Both the position numbers and the translations under genes were made by a program. Source: JAXGPP01 sp964436865 (GTDB taxonomy: Bacteria > Planctomycetota > Planctomycetia > Pirellulales > Thermoguttaceae). From it: a stretch of DNA of 15,580 bases. The notes under the pieces are model-generated. The model made no database searches, was not told where the DNA came from, and saw only the letters and a program-made list of their open reading frames with translations. This document shows, piece by piece, positions 1-6,912 of this stretch (positions are counted from its first letter, which is position 1; each line of letters opens with the position of its first letter). Location of the stretch: positions 1-15,580 of the forward strand of contig CAYTFK010000158.1 in NCBI GenBank assembly GCA_964436865.1, given 5' to 3'.

Positions 1-248
1 ATTCATGTATTCTTGTCAAGAGCAGAACGGGCCCATTTGTGGAGGATTCTGGAGGGGGTGGCGGAGGTCAAGGAGGCTGCCGGGGGTTGGGCATCCGCGG
101 CTCGTGGCGTGAATCCTTGACGGGCGGGCATCTGAGGGGGAGACTGACTGGCGTGACGCTGCGCGTGATGCCGCCGGAGTTGCGGTGATGACTGATCAGG
201 ACGCCGCTGGACCGGCGGGAGAATTGCGGAGTCCTGGCTGATCGACTA
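1..248. other. Left edge, no confident gene
   Basis: No gene can be called with confidence here. Plus frame 1 is open from the window edge to a TGA at 118-120 and reads like a protein C-terminus of about 39 residues (it contains AERAHLWRILEGV and ends GVNP). It could be the tail of a gene lying further left. Frame 3 is open to a TGA at 186-188, which overlaps an ATG at 188 that opens only 17 codons. None of these has a visible ribosome-binding site or a recognisable motif. The minus-strand frame covering the area reads as low-information shadow. Confidence 0.3.
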
Positions 249-548
249 TTGGCTGACACTTTGACTCGCGAACAGCAGAAGAAGCGAAACGCATCCGAAG
301 GCGAGATTCGTCCCGGAGCGATTGCTGCGGACCACAGCAAGCTGGTTGCCCAAAGTGGCAGCATGCCGCTGCCGTTGTTCTACGTTGACAAACACTTCAA
401 GTGCGTTGACTGCGGCGCAGGCAGCATTTGGACTGCAGTGCAGCAAAAACAGTCCTACGAGCGTGCAAGAGGTTCCTTGAATGCGTCTCGAGTTCGAGGT
501 CAGAGATGTTACGATAGGTTGAGGAACCGGAAAGACTCGCCGGCATGA
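249..548 (+). CDS. Degenerate zinc-ribbon domain protein
   Basis: A 99-residue protein starting at TTG. Its N-terminus (ADTLTREQQKKRNASEGEI) is hydrophilic. The C-terminal half contains CVDCG at about residues 52-56, then WTAVQQKQSYERARG and a basic tail. This layout resembles the short zinc-ribbon proteins (zf-trcl-like), in which a CxxCG knuckle is followed by W.A.QQ...YE.A.G and a second CxxC in a basic stretch. Here the second pair is incomplete: the segment reads VRGQRC, with Gly (GGT) where a Cys would be expected. One base change (TGT to GGT) would explain it. The only possible start is TTG, with no Shine-Dalgarno in front, and an ATG at this position would give the natural-looking MADTLT. 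The gene may therefore be decaying. Its role is unknown; such proteins probably bind Zn and nucleic acid. Family recognition is from memory of the pattern. Confidence 0.5.
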   Translation: MADTLTREQQKKRNASEGEIRPGAIAADHSKLVAQSGSMPLPLFYVDKHFKCVDCGAGSIWTAVQQKQSYERARGSLNASRVRGQRCYDRLRNRKDSPA

Positions 549-599
549 AGTAGACCGGTTTGTGGCGGACGTTTGGAAGTTTCGAGCCGCTGGTTGCGC

Positions 600-992
600 A
601 TGGGGAACATTAACATTCGGAAACGTGCGGCCCATCGGCAAAGAGTGCAGGCGGCGCTGCGGGAGATCCTGAACGACGCGGCCGTGATGCCGAATGCCGA
701 CTGCCTTGACCTCGTCGTGTCGGTCAGCCGGGTCGAGTTCGGGCGAACGGTCCGGGAGATCTTCATCGACGTGCGGGGCAGGTGGCGGCGGTCTCGCGAT
801 CAGTGGCCCGAGTTGCCGCACGAGCGGTACATGCGGGAAGCGAAGGCCCGTGGCGAGGAGACGTACGCCGACCTGACCGACGTGTTCATGTTCGAGCAGC
901 TCACCGAAGTGATCGCCCACGAGTTGCAGAGGCGGCTGGGGCTGCTGTACACTCCCACCATCCGCCGACTGTGCGACCTGGGAGATGCGTAG
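600..992 (+). CDS. Hypothetical protein
   Basis: A 130-residue soluble protein from the ATG at 600. An in-frame TTG at 573 would add nine residues, and neither start has a clear Shine-Dalgarno. It is charged and appears mixed alpha/beta: an N-terminal helix with AAHRQRVQAALREIL, a beta-like stretch LDLVVSVSRVEFGRTV then IFIDVRG at about residues 40-66, and a C-terminal helix EVIAHELQRRLGLLYTP. There is no signal peptide, membrane segment or catalytic motif I can name. The beta-strand pattern with a late L..R..L.L.Y.P is faintly like the KH-type fold of ribosome-binding factor A, but I do not consider that established. It ends one base before an ATG at 994, so it was probably co-transcribed with the damaged gene that follows. 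The minus-strand frame across the same bases looks like a shadow. Confidence 0.5.
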   Translation: MGNINIRKRAAHRQRVQAALREILNDAAVMPNADCLDLVVSVSRVEFGRTVREIFIDVRGRWRRSRDQWPELPHERYMREAKARGEETYADLTDVFMFEQLTEVIAHELQRRLGLLYTPTIRRLCDLGDA

Positions 993-993
993 C

Positions 994-1298
994 ATGCGGG
1001 ACCATCCGCCGCAGCAGAGACTATCTTCCGCCCCAAGCTTTGGCGGAGGCTGCTGAGCGGGTCGTTTGACGAAGAAGGCAGTTGGCGGACGGCGATCGAC
1101 GCCACATCAGTGTTCACGGCTCACCTGGCCCGCAACCGCGGCCCCGTTCCGGGCAACCCGGACGCGCGGCAGCCACCGGATTACGGGGTGTCGGCCGTGC
1201 TGGATGGCAGCGTGATTGAACTTGTCCTGACGTTCCGCGCAGGCGCGGCGTACTGCTGCTACGAATGGGCGTGCGAACGGAGAGTGCGCGGTTGCTAA
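994..1298 (+). pseudogene. Frameshifted and truncated hypothetical gene
   Basis: Two reading frames together look like one gene. An ATG at 994, one base after the previous stop, opens MRDHPPQQ and then closes at 1054-1056. The other frame is open from 993 and reads ETIFRPKLWRRLLSGSFDEE at about 1017-1076. It continues through DATSVFTAHLARNRGPVPG to a Cys-rich AGAAYCCYEWAC segment and stops at 1296-1298. That frame has no ATG, GTG or TTG before the GTG at 1110, so its protein-like N-terminal part would need the 994 start plus a one-base shift near 1015-1020. The last residues (about ERRVRGC) come from sequence that matches the flank of the downstream repeat, so the 3' end also looks cut. A shorter 62-residue product from GTG 1110 is the alternative. 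The function is unrecognised. Confidence 0.35.
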
Positions 1299-1353
1299 AG
1301 CGCCCCGTTGGGGCTGGCGGCGGCGCGACGGTGTCGGTCCCAGGCCTGCGCTG
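1299..1353. repeat. Repeat block A, copy 1
   Basis: A 55-bp block identical base for base to 1547-1601. It contains the GCCCC-GTT-GGGGC hairpin and ends at the first N of the scaffold gap, so its continuation is unknown. Confidence 0.85.
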
Positions 1354-1453
1354 NNNNNNNNNNNNNNNNNNNNNNNNNNNNNNNNNNNNNNNNNNNNNNN
1401 NNNNNNNNNNNNNNNNNNNNNNNNNNNNNNNNNNNNNNNNNNNNNNNNNNNNN
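1354..1453. other. Scaffold gap (100 N)
   Basis: There are exactly 100 N. Their left edge falls at the end of block A and their right edge at the start of block B. In the second repeat copy the stretch between the same two blocks (1602-1701) is also exactly 100 bp. The gap may therefore hide one ordinary repeat unit, or the usual fixed-length filler may mask a longer array. Confidence 0.95.
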
Positions 1454-1533
1454 GGCGCGTCACCCGGCATGAATGCCGGGCCTGAGACCGCCTGCGGCGG
1501 AGAACGCCCGTGAACGGGCGTGCGGACGGGGAG
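1454..1533. repeat. Repeat block B, copy 1
   Basis: An 80-bp block matching 1702-1781 with one mismatch (C at 1509, G at 1757). It holds two near-perfect palindromes, each with a GA centre: 8+2+8 bp at 1463-1480 and 7+2+7 bp at 1505-1520. Confidence 0.85.
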
Positions 1534-1546
1534 CGGTGGATGTTAC

Positions 1547-1601
1547 AGCGCCCCGTTGGGGCTGGCGGCGGCGCGACGGTGTCGGTCCCAGGCCTGCGCT
1601 G
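1547..1601. repeat. Repeat block A, copy 2
   Basis: Identical to 1299-1353. Here the continuation is visible. It forms CCCAGGCC (1587-1594) with GGCCTGGG (1608-1615) around a 13-base loop, then GGCCC-TAC-GGGCC at 1628-1640, then an A+T- and G-rich spacer up to block B. Confidence 0.85.
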
Positions 1602-1701
1602 CGCTTCGGCCTGGGCTATAGCAGGTCGGCCCTACGGGCCTGAAATATATGATGGCTGGGAGGGTGTTAGGACGGGAAGGGTGTGGAAAGGAGGGGGGTG
1701 A

Positions 1702-1781
1702 GGCGCGTCACCCGGCATGAATGCCGGGCCTGAGACCGCCTGCGGCGGAGAACGCCGGTGAACGGGCGTGCGGACGGGGAG
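1702..1781. repeat. Repeat block B, copy 2
   Basis: Matches 1454-1533 with one mismatch at 1757. That mismatch breaks the second palindrome (CGCCGGT facing ACGGGCG), while the first palindrome at 1711-1728 stays intact. Confidence 0.85.
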
Positions 1782-2013
1782 AGTGCGGCGGCGTCACTAC
1801 GAATACGCCATTACGATCAGGGCGGCAGTTGCTCGAGTGCTGCTTCCTCTGCGGCGAGGGGACCATCAGTTCGTCGAGCGTCTCGCGAAGCGTCGTTTGG
1901 GTGCCGGGTGCAAGTTCGATCACAAGGTGATCGCGGTGGGGTTCCTCGCGCCGCCGGTTCGTGCCGTTGGGGAAGACGTGGTTAGAGCCCTGCTGCGAGT
2001 CGCCAGAGGATCG
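1782..2013 (-). pseudogene. Possible minus-strand gene remnant
   Basis: The minus frame is open from just after a TGA at 2014-2016 down to the repeat. It reads like protein: NHVFPNGTNRRREEPHRDHL, then VIELAPGTQTTLRETLDELM. It then runs into repeat block B, where the stop lies at 1708-1710. No good start or ribosome-binding site is present; the only start is a GTG at 1923. A 7-bp inverted repeat with a 3-base loop (CGATCAC/GTGATCG, 1917-1933) lies inside. It is most likely the cut end of a former gene, or chance coding-like sequence. I do not recognise a family. Confidence 0.2.
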
Positions 2014-2052
2014 TCATCCGGAGTCGCCTTGCCCGCCACATTGCCTGGACGC

Positions 2053-3399
2053 TCAGTCGCGATTCTTCAATTCCATCAGCATCGCCACGGCCTCGTCGGC
2101 CATCCGCTCGCCCGTGCCGACCTCGGCGTACGAGTGCAGCCCCATCCAGGTCTGATAACCGCCCAGCCTGTGGCCTTCACGGTCGGGCAGGTAGCCGATC
2201 CAGTCGTTCGACAACGAGGCGATTACCGTGTACTTGAACGGCGACCGCTTCTTGATGTCCATTCCCAAGCCCGTGAAGTACTCGGCCGGCACGCCGACGA
2301 TCGCCACATCGTCGCCGATGGCCATCGCCTGGAGCCAGGTCTCCCGCGGTTGCCCCTGCTGGGGCGCTAGCTGACGGCGCATGTCGCGGAAGATCCGCAC
2401 CGTCGTCTCCACGTGCGGGCCGGGGGATCGCTTCTGGCAGTAGCTGGACACTTTCTCGTCCTCCACCGCTTCGTCGAATCGCCGCACGGAGAACGTGAAC
2501 GGCCGCTTGATCGCCGCCAGTCTTGCGACAGGAACTGGCCGTGCCTTGGCAAGGGATGTTTTGACAGCCGCCTTGAGCCGCTCGACTGCCTCACCCGTGG
2601 GCACGCCGGTGACGTTGTGCGTCGAGCCCGACGCACCCTCGAGGTAACAGACAGTGCCTCCCCACTCCTGCTGGAGTTCCTGCGCCGCCAGGCCATAGTA
2701 GCTCGGCGAGCGGACATTCCCGGTCCGCGTTCCAATGGGGTGGGTCGAGTGATTGTAGACCAGCGCCAACGGTCGCCGATCCGGCGTCCGGAATGCCAGC
2801 ACGGGCAATTGTCGATCGAACGGGCCCGTCGGCCGGACGGCGTCGTCTTTCGAGCCGATCCACCAGATCGTCCCGTCGGCGAGCAACAGCCGGCTGTTTC
2901 CGCCCACCGTTCCTTCTTCGCCCATATCGAACAAGAACTCGGCGTCGCTGCCGGCCAACCGGGCGTCGGCCTGCTTCACTGCGTCGACCACTGACTTCTG
3001 CAGGCGCTCGCAAAATCTCCTGTCGGGCCCGTAACCGTGCACCTCGGTCGTGCTGGGAGCGTGGTGCGTATGCGAGGCGTTCACCAGCACATGGGTGAAA
3101 GGTATGCCGGTGGATTTTTGGATCTCCTGCAACGCCGGATCCATGTCCTTGCGGCTGACGAAGAGCACGTCGCAGCCCACCAGCGCCAGTTTCGTCCGGC
3201 CCGGCTGTTCGATGACCACGGCGACGGTCCGCAATTGCCCCTCCTGGCCGCTGACATAGCGCGGCCCGATGCCGCCGGAGATGACCATTGAATCATCCGC
3301 CTCAAGGTTGACCGCCGCGGCCCCTACGCGAAGGTCTGCCGCTGCCGGCCAGCCGGCATTGAGCGTCCACAGTCCCAGCACGAGTATGGCAAGTCGCAT
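2053..3399 (-). CDS. Exported neutral/alkaline ceramidase-like protein
   Basis: 448 residues from an ATG with a GGAGG box (3406-3410 on the plus strand) six bases upstream. A Sec-type signal (MRLAILVLGLWTLNAGWPAAA) puts it outside the cytoplasm. The sequence follows the N-terminal catalytic domain of neutral/alkaline non-lysosomal ceramidases, which split ceramide into sphingoid base and fatty acid using Zn. Visible motifs are NASHTHHAP (residues 108-115), NHSTHP (216-221), VPAEYFTGLGMDIK (370-383) and GYLPDREGHRLGGYQ (402-416). By analogy with the known bacterial enzyme, the metal ligands would be His112, His220, Glu373 and Tyr415; these assignments are inferred. It is shorter than classical ceramidases (about 650 residues) and lacks the C-terminal Ig-like domain, as in many planctomycete paralogues. 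The true substrate is unknown and could be another amide or lipid. Confidence 0.85.
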   Translation of the reverse strand: MRLAILVLGLWTLNAGWPAAADLRVGAAAVNLEADDSMVISGGIGPRYVSGQEGQLRTVAVVIEQPGRTKLALVGCDVLFVSRKDMDPALQEIQKSTGIPFTHVLVNASHTHHAPSTTEVHGYGPDRRFCERLQKSVVDAVKQADARLAGSDAEFLFDMGEEGTVGGNSRLLLADGTIWWIGSKDDAVRPTGPFDRQLPVLAFRTPDRRPLALVYNHSTHPIGTRTGNVRSPSYYGLAAQELQQEWGGTVCYLEGASGSTHNVTGVPTGEAVERLKAAVKTSLAKARPVPVARLAAIKRPFTFSVRRFDEAVEDEKVSSYCQKRSPGPHVETTVRIFRDMRRQLAPQQGQPRETWLQAMAIGDDVAIVGVPAEYFTGLGMDIKKRSPFKYTVIASLSNDWIGYLPDREGHRLGGYQTWMGLHSYAEVGTGERMADEAVAMLMELKNRD

Positions 3400-3449
3400 G
3401 GAAGACCTCCGGGGCGGGAATCGACAGGATCTACCGCGTACCTCGCCCC

Positions 3450-3455
3450 AGTATA
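3450..3455 (-). promoter_or_regulatory. Possible -10 box for the ceramidase-like gene
   Basis: The minus strand reads TATACT about 50 bases upstream of the ATG at 3399. No convincing -35 box is found 16-18 bases further up. Confidence 0.3.
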
Positions 3456-3599
3456 GGCGGCTTCCGCTGCGGCGGCCAGAAACCGCCGCTCGGGCGTGCT
3501 TCAACACGCAGCTCTCTTCGAGCGTCTCGAGCGAGACGGGAACGGTTGCGAAACCGCCGACGAGCTTGCAGGGGGCCGGGGCGGTCGGCGAGAATGGAT

Positions 3600-3616
3600 G
3601 CCGCCGCTCGGGCGGC
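3600..3616 (+). other. Hairpin in the ggt leader
   Basis: GCCGCC (3600-3605) and GGCGGC (3611-3616) pair around a 5-base loop. The hairpin ends 30 bases before the gamma-glutamyltransferase ATG and 18 bases before its GGAG box (3635-3638). There is no T tract, so it is not an obvious terminator. A regulatory role is unproven. Confidence 0.3.
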
Positions 3617-3646
3617 GTCCCGATTCGCCCTTCCGGAGTCCCTGCG

Positions 3647-5380
3647 ATGCATCGTCGATCGTTCCTCCGCCGCGCCGCGGGCGCCTCGGCTTCGATCTGT
3701 CTTGCCGGCCACGCACTCGGTGCCGAGCCATCGGCGAGGTCCGGCGTGCCGATCGACGCATCGCGGCTCACGCATCGCAATCAGAACCGATCCACAGTAG
3801 CGTGCTCGAGCGGCATCGTCGCGAGCGAGCAGCCCTTGGCGAGCCTCGCCGGAGTCGAGATCCTCAAGGCCGGCGGCAGCGCCGTCGATGCGGCCATCTG
3901 CGCCAACGCCATGCTCGCGCTCACCGCACCCATGATGTGCGGTCCCGGTGGCGACCTGTTTGCGATCGTCTGGTCGGAGAGAGACAAGAAGCTCTACGGC
4001 CTGAACGCCAGCGGCCGCTCGCCCTTCGACTGGAAGCTCGAAGACGCGCGTGCGCTCGGGTTCGACGAGATCCCCGCCTACAGTCCATTGTCTTGGAGCG
4101 TACCGGGTTGTGTGAGCGGATGGGGGGCGCTCGGGGAACGGTTCGGCAAGCTTCCTCTGGGCCGCCTGCTCGAAGCACCCGTCCACTATGCCAAGGAAGG
4201 TTTCCCGGTGGCGCCAATCGTGGCCGACTCCTGGGGTTTCGACGCGGCCAAGTACCCGACGATGGCGCCGGCGTTCGCCCCTGATGGCAAACGGCCCCGC
4301 TTCGGCGAAATGTTCCGCAATCCCGGTTTGGCGCAGGTCTTCGAGATCCTCGCGCGCGACGGAGCGGGCGCGTTCTACGAGGGGGAGATCGCCGAACGCA
4401 TCGTGAAGTTTTCCCAGGCGCATGGCGGCAGGTTTTCTGTGCGCGATTTCCGCGAGCACCGCGCCGACTGGATCGATCCGGTCTCGACGAGCTATCGCGG
4501 CTACGACGTCTGGGAACTGCCGCCCAACGGCCAGGGCATCGCCGCCCTCCAGATGCTCAACATGCTCGAGACGTTCGACCTCGGTTCGCTCAAGCCGAAC
4601 TCGGCGGAGCAACTGCACCTGTTCATCGAAGCCAAGAAGCTGGCTTTCGAGGACCGGGCAGCCTACTACGCCGATATGGACTTCGTCCGCGTGCCGGTCA
4701 CGGAACTGATCTCGAAGGAATATGCCGCTGATCGGGCAAAGCGCATCGACCCGAAGCGCGCCGCGACGCAAGTCTCGGCTGGCCGCTTTACCGACGGCTC
4801 AGAGACAACCTATCTCACGGCTGCCGATGCCGACGGAAACATGGTCTCGCTGATCCAGAGCAACTACCATGGGTGGGGATCGCACTACGTACCCGACGGC
4901 CTTGGCTTCTGCCTGCAGAATCGGGGACAGCTCTTTGCGCTCGATCGCCAGCACCCGAACTGCCTTGAGCCGCACAAGCGGCCGTTCCACACGATCATCC
5001 CGGCGTTCATGACCCGGCAGGGCCGACCGATCTTTTCCTTCGGCGTGATGGGGGGCGACTTCCAGCCGCAGGGGCATGTGCAGGTGGTGATGAATATTGT
5101 GGACTTCGGGCTCTCGCCGCAGCAGGCCGGCGAGCAGCCGCGGGCACAGCATTCGGAGAGTTCCACCCCGACCGGCCGGAAGATGACCGGCGGGGGGCTG
5201 GTGGGCTTGGAGGCGGGATTTCCCGCCGCGGTCCGGCGGCAATTGGCCGAATTGGGGCACCAAGTGCAAGCGGGGGTGGGCGTCTTCGGCGGTTATCAGG
5301 GGATCTGGCGCGAGGAAGACCCGCGACGCTACTTTGGCGGCTCCGACCCGCGCAAGGACGGCTGCGCGATCGGGTTTTAA
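3647..5380 (+). CDS. ggt: Tat-exported gamma-glutamyltransferase (YwrD-like)
   Basis: 577 residues from an ATG with GGAG eight bases upstream. The start gives a twin-arginine signal, HRRSFLRRAAGASASICLAG, so the enzyme is probably folded before export. Gamma-glutamyltransferases are Ntn hydrolases. The proenzyme cuts itself before a Thr, which then attacks gamma-glutamyl bonds of glutathione and similar substrates. That Thr is most likely Thr387 in GSETTYLTAADADGNMVS, matching the TTHYSVVDKDGNAV site of the E. coli enzyme. Family landmarks are AGGSAVDAAICAN (75-87), MCGPGGDLF (97-105) and GVMGGDFQPQGHVQV (467-480). The latter, together with NASGRSP in place of the DxRExAP motif, points to the YwrD/acylase-like branch, so the natural substrate may not be glutathione. 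It diverges from the ceramidase-like gene. Its stop overlaps the end of hemG by four bases, leaving no room for a terminator. Confidence 0.92.
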   Translation: MHRRSFLRRAAGASASICLAGHALGAEPSARSGVPIDASRLTHRNQNRSTVACSSGIVASEQPLASLAGVEILKAGGSAVDAAICANAMLALTAPMMCGPGGDLFAIVWSERDKKLYGLNASGRSPFDWKLEDARALGFDEIPAYSPLSWSVPGCVSGWGALGERFGKLPLGRLLEAPVHYAKEGFPVAPIVADSWGFDAAKYPTMAPAFAPDGKRPRFGEMFRNPGLAQVFEILARDGAGAFYEGEIAERIVKFSQAHGGRFSVRDFREHRADWIDPVSTSYRGYDVWELPPNGQGIAALQMLNMLETFDLGSLKPNSAEQLHLFIEAKKLAFEDRAAYYADMDFVRVPVTELISKEYAADRAKRIDPKRAATQVSAGRFTDGSETTYLTAADADGNMVSLIQSNYHGWGSHYVPDGLGFCLQNRGQLFALDRQHPNCLEPHKRPFHTIIPAFMTRQGRPIFSFGVMGGDFQPQGHVQVVMNIVDFGLSPQQAGEQPRAQHSESSTPTGRKMTGGGLVGLEAGFPAAVRRQLAELGHQVQAGVGVFGGYQGIWREEDPRRYFGGSDPRKDGCAIGF

Positions 5381-6807
5381 GCGATCCCCTTTACCATCCG
5401 TTCGGCGGCCTGCTCGCCGCTGTGGATGCACGTGGGGATGCCGACTCCGTAATAGGCGTTGCCGGCCAGCGCCAGGCCGGGCAGCGCGCTGGTCCGATCT
5501 TCGATGCACTCCACCAGGCCGCCGTGCCCCACGTGATACTGCGGCATTGTCCGCGGCCAGTGGGCGACTCTGGCATAGATCGGGTCGCCTTCAATGCCCA
5601 GCAATCGATTGAGTTCGCCGAGGACCAGGGGCTTCAACTCCCGCTCATCCATCTCGGCCATCTCCGGGCGCCGCGCGCCGCCCACGAAGACGCGGATGAG
5701 TTCCATTCCTTCCGGCGCCCGGTGGATGTACTTCTGGCTGCTGAAGCTGCCGGCGAGGATCGGGCTCCCTTCGATCCCCGGGACGACGAACCCCATGCCG
5801 TCCAACGGGTGCCGGATCTGCTCGCGCCGATAGGCCACGGTCAGGATCGCCGTTCCCTCGTGCTGCACTTCAGCCAACCGGCGTCCCAGTTCCGCGTCGG
5901 TCGGCTCCAGCAGCCGCGCGGCCACGTGCGACGGCGTGGCCACGATCAGTCCGTCGAACGATTCCGCCGCCGCGCGATCACTGTGGATCTTCCAGGAATC
6001 GGCCGTCCGCTCAATCCGCTTGACGGAGGTGTTCAGACGCACGCTATCGGGCGGCAACCGCGCGGCGAGCGCGTCGATAAGGCTCGATAGCCCGTCGCGA
6101 AGCGTGACAAACATGCTGTACCGCGCGCCGCTTTCGCCTTGCGGCGAGCGTCGCGACGCCATCTGCTTGCGCATGGCGCGGATCAGGCTGCCATGGTCGC
6201 GTTCCATCTCACGGAAGCGCGGCAGAGTGGCCAGGACGCTCAGCTTTTCCATGTCGGCCGCATAGACGCCGCTGACGAGCGGTTCGACCAGCCGTTCGAA
6301 TACCTCTTTCCCCAGCCGACGGCGGACGAAAGCGGCCATGCTTTCGTCGCGACCGTCCTTGCGGCGCGGCAGGAAGTACTCGCAGGCGGCCCGCAACTTG
6401 CCCTTCGGGCTCAGCAGCGGAGTGACTGCCAGCGGCCACATCTGCGTCGGGGCCATCATCAGAAACCCATCGGGCAGCCGGTAGAGCTTGCCCTTGCGGA
6501 CGACGAACGTCCGCCGGTGGGCCGGATTGGTCTGCACCAACTGGTCGACCATACCCAGCCGCTTGCAGAGCGCCACACCCCACGGAACCGTGGTGATGAA
6601 GTTGTCGGCACTCTGCTCGACCTGGTAGCCGTGTTCGTGGACAGTCCACAGGACGCCGCCCAGACGTTCCGCCTGTTCAAAAAGGACCAGCTCGATCTGC
6701 GGGGCCAGTTCTTTCAGGCGGTGGGCTGCCGCCAGCCCCGAAATGCCGCCGCCGATCACTGCCACCCGCCGCGGCGGGAATACCTGTTGGCTACTGGCCT
6801 GTTCCAT
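5377..6807 (-). CDS. hemG: Protoporphyrinogen/coproporphyrinogen oxidase (HemY-type)
   Basis: 476 residues. This FAD flavoprotein oxidises protoporphyrinogen IX, or coproporphyrinogen III in the Gram-positive type, with oxygen in late heme synthesis. The N-terminal FAD-binding motif is VAVIGGGISGLAAAHRL (residues 15-31), with the ribose-binding acidic residue at about Glu44 (VLFEQ). The second FAD motif is near the C-terminus: LALAGNAYYGVGIPTCIHSG, followed by EQAAERM. GG..W...EHGY.VE....NF early in the protein is typical of the family, and the length is normal. The name hemG follows common database usage for this flavoprotein type; hemY and cgoX are synonyms, and it is not the flavodoxin-type HemG of E. 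coli. There is no clear Shine-Dalgarno before the ATG. It lies downstream of the hydrolase gene with a 105-bp gap and probably has its own promoter. No other heme genes are in the window. Confidence 0.93.
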   Translation of the reverse strand: MEQASSQQVFPPRRVAVIGGGISGLAAAHRLKELAPQIELVLFEQAERLGGVLWTVHEHGYQVEQSADNFITTVPWGVALCKRLGMVDQLVQTNPAHRRTFVVRKGKLYRLPDGFLMMAPTQMWPLAVTPLLSPKGKLRAACEYFLPRRKDGRDESMAAFVRRRLGKEVFERLVEPLVSGVYAADMEKLSVLATLPRFREMERDHGSLIRAMRKQMASRRSPQGESGARYSMFVTLRDGLSSLIDALAARLPPDSVRLNTSVKRIERTADSWKIHSDRAAAESFDGLIVATPSHVAARLLEPTDAELGRRLAEVQHEGTAILTVAYRREQIRHPLDGMGFVVPGIEGSPILAGSFSSQKYIHRAPEGMELIRVFVGGARRPEMAEMDERELKPLVLGELNRLLGIEGDPIYARVAHWPRTMPQYHVGHGGLVECIEDRTSALPGLALAGNAYYGVGIPTCIHSGEQAAERMVKGIA

Positions 6808-6819
6808 GCTGGGTGCACC

Positions 6820-6845
6820 AGGGGTTTGTCGAATCCCCTAGTGTA
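6820..6845 (-). promoter_or_regulatory. Possible hemG promoter and 5' hairpin
   Basis: On the minus strand TACACT (6840-6845) lies 32 bases before the hemG ATG and could be a -10 box; no good -35 is visible. It is followed directly by AGGGGATT-CGAC-AAACCCCT (6820-6839), a stem with one mismatch that would fall at or near the 5' end of the transcript. Confidence 0.3.
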
Positions 6846-6912
6846 GCATCGGCGCGACCGCTTGGACCAGCCGCAGCGTCGCCCTCGAGACGGCTGACCG
6901 CCGCGCCGCGAC

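Larger units (their letters stand above)
1267..1790. repeat. Hairpin-rich 248-bp-period repeat region
   Basis: Two large blocks each occur twice, both with an offset of exactly 248 bp. Block A is 1299-1353 and 1547-1601. Block B is 1454-1533 and 1702-1781. A GGGCGTGCGRACGGRGAG-like boundary motif occurs three times, at 1267, 1516 and 1764. One unit holds at least five inverted repeats: 1463-1480, 1505-1520, GCCCC/GGGGC inside block A, 1587-1594 with 1608-1615, and 1628-1632 with 1636-1640. No open frame inside looks like a gene. I see no transposase, spacer structure or tRNA. It reads as an intergenic non-coding repeat, possibly a miniature or REP-like element. Confidence 0.8.

Noticed and set aside
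600..992. Ribosome-binding factor A
   Set aside because: Only a faint strand/helix resemblance; the core RbfA motifs are not clear and the gene context gives no support.
246..995. A 249-codon minus-strand open frame
   Set aside because: Its content is low-information and antisense to two plus-strand frames that look like real proteins; there is no motif or ribosome-binding site.
1267..1790. CRISPR array
   Set aside because: Only two units, the repeated blocks are 55 and 80 bp, there are no regular unique spacers, and no cas genes are nearby.
1267..1790. Insertion sequence
   Set aside because: No transposase frame, no terminal inverted repeats spanning the unit and no target-site duplication found by eye.
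3431..4771. A 446-codon minus-strand open frame inside the ggt gene
   Set aside because: It is antisense to a clearly recognised enzyme; high GC makes long shadow frames common.
6820..6839. Intrinsic terminator between hemG and its upstream neighbour
   Set aside because: On the minus strand it lies upstream of hemG, after a possible -10, and has no T tract; a leader hairpin fits better.
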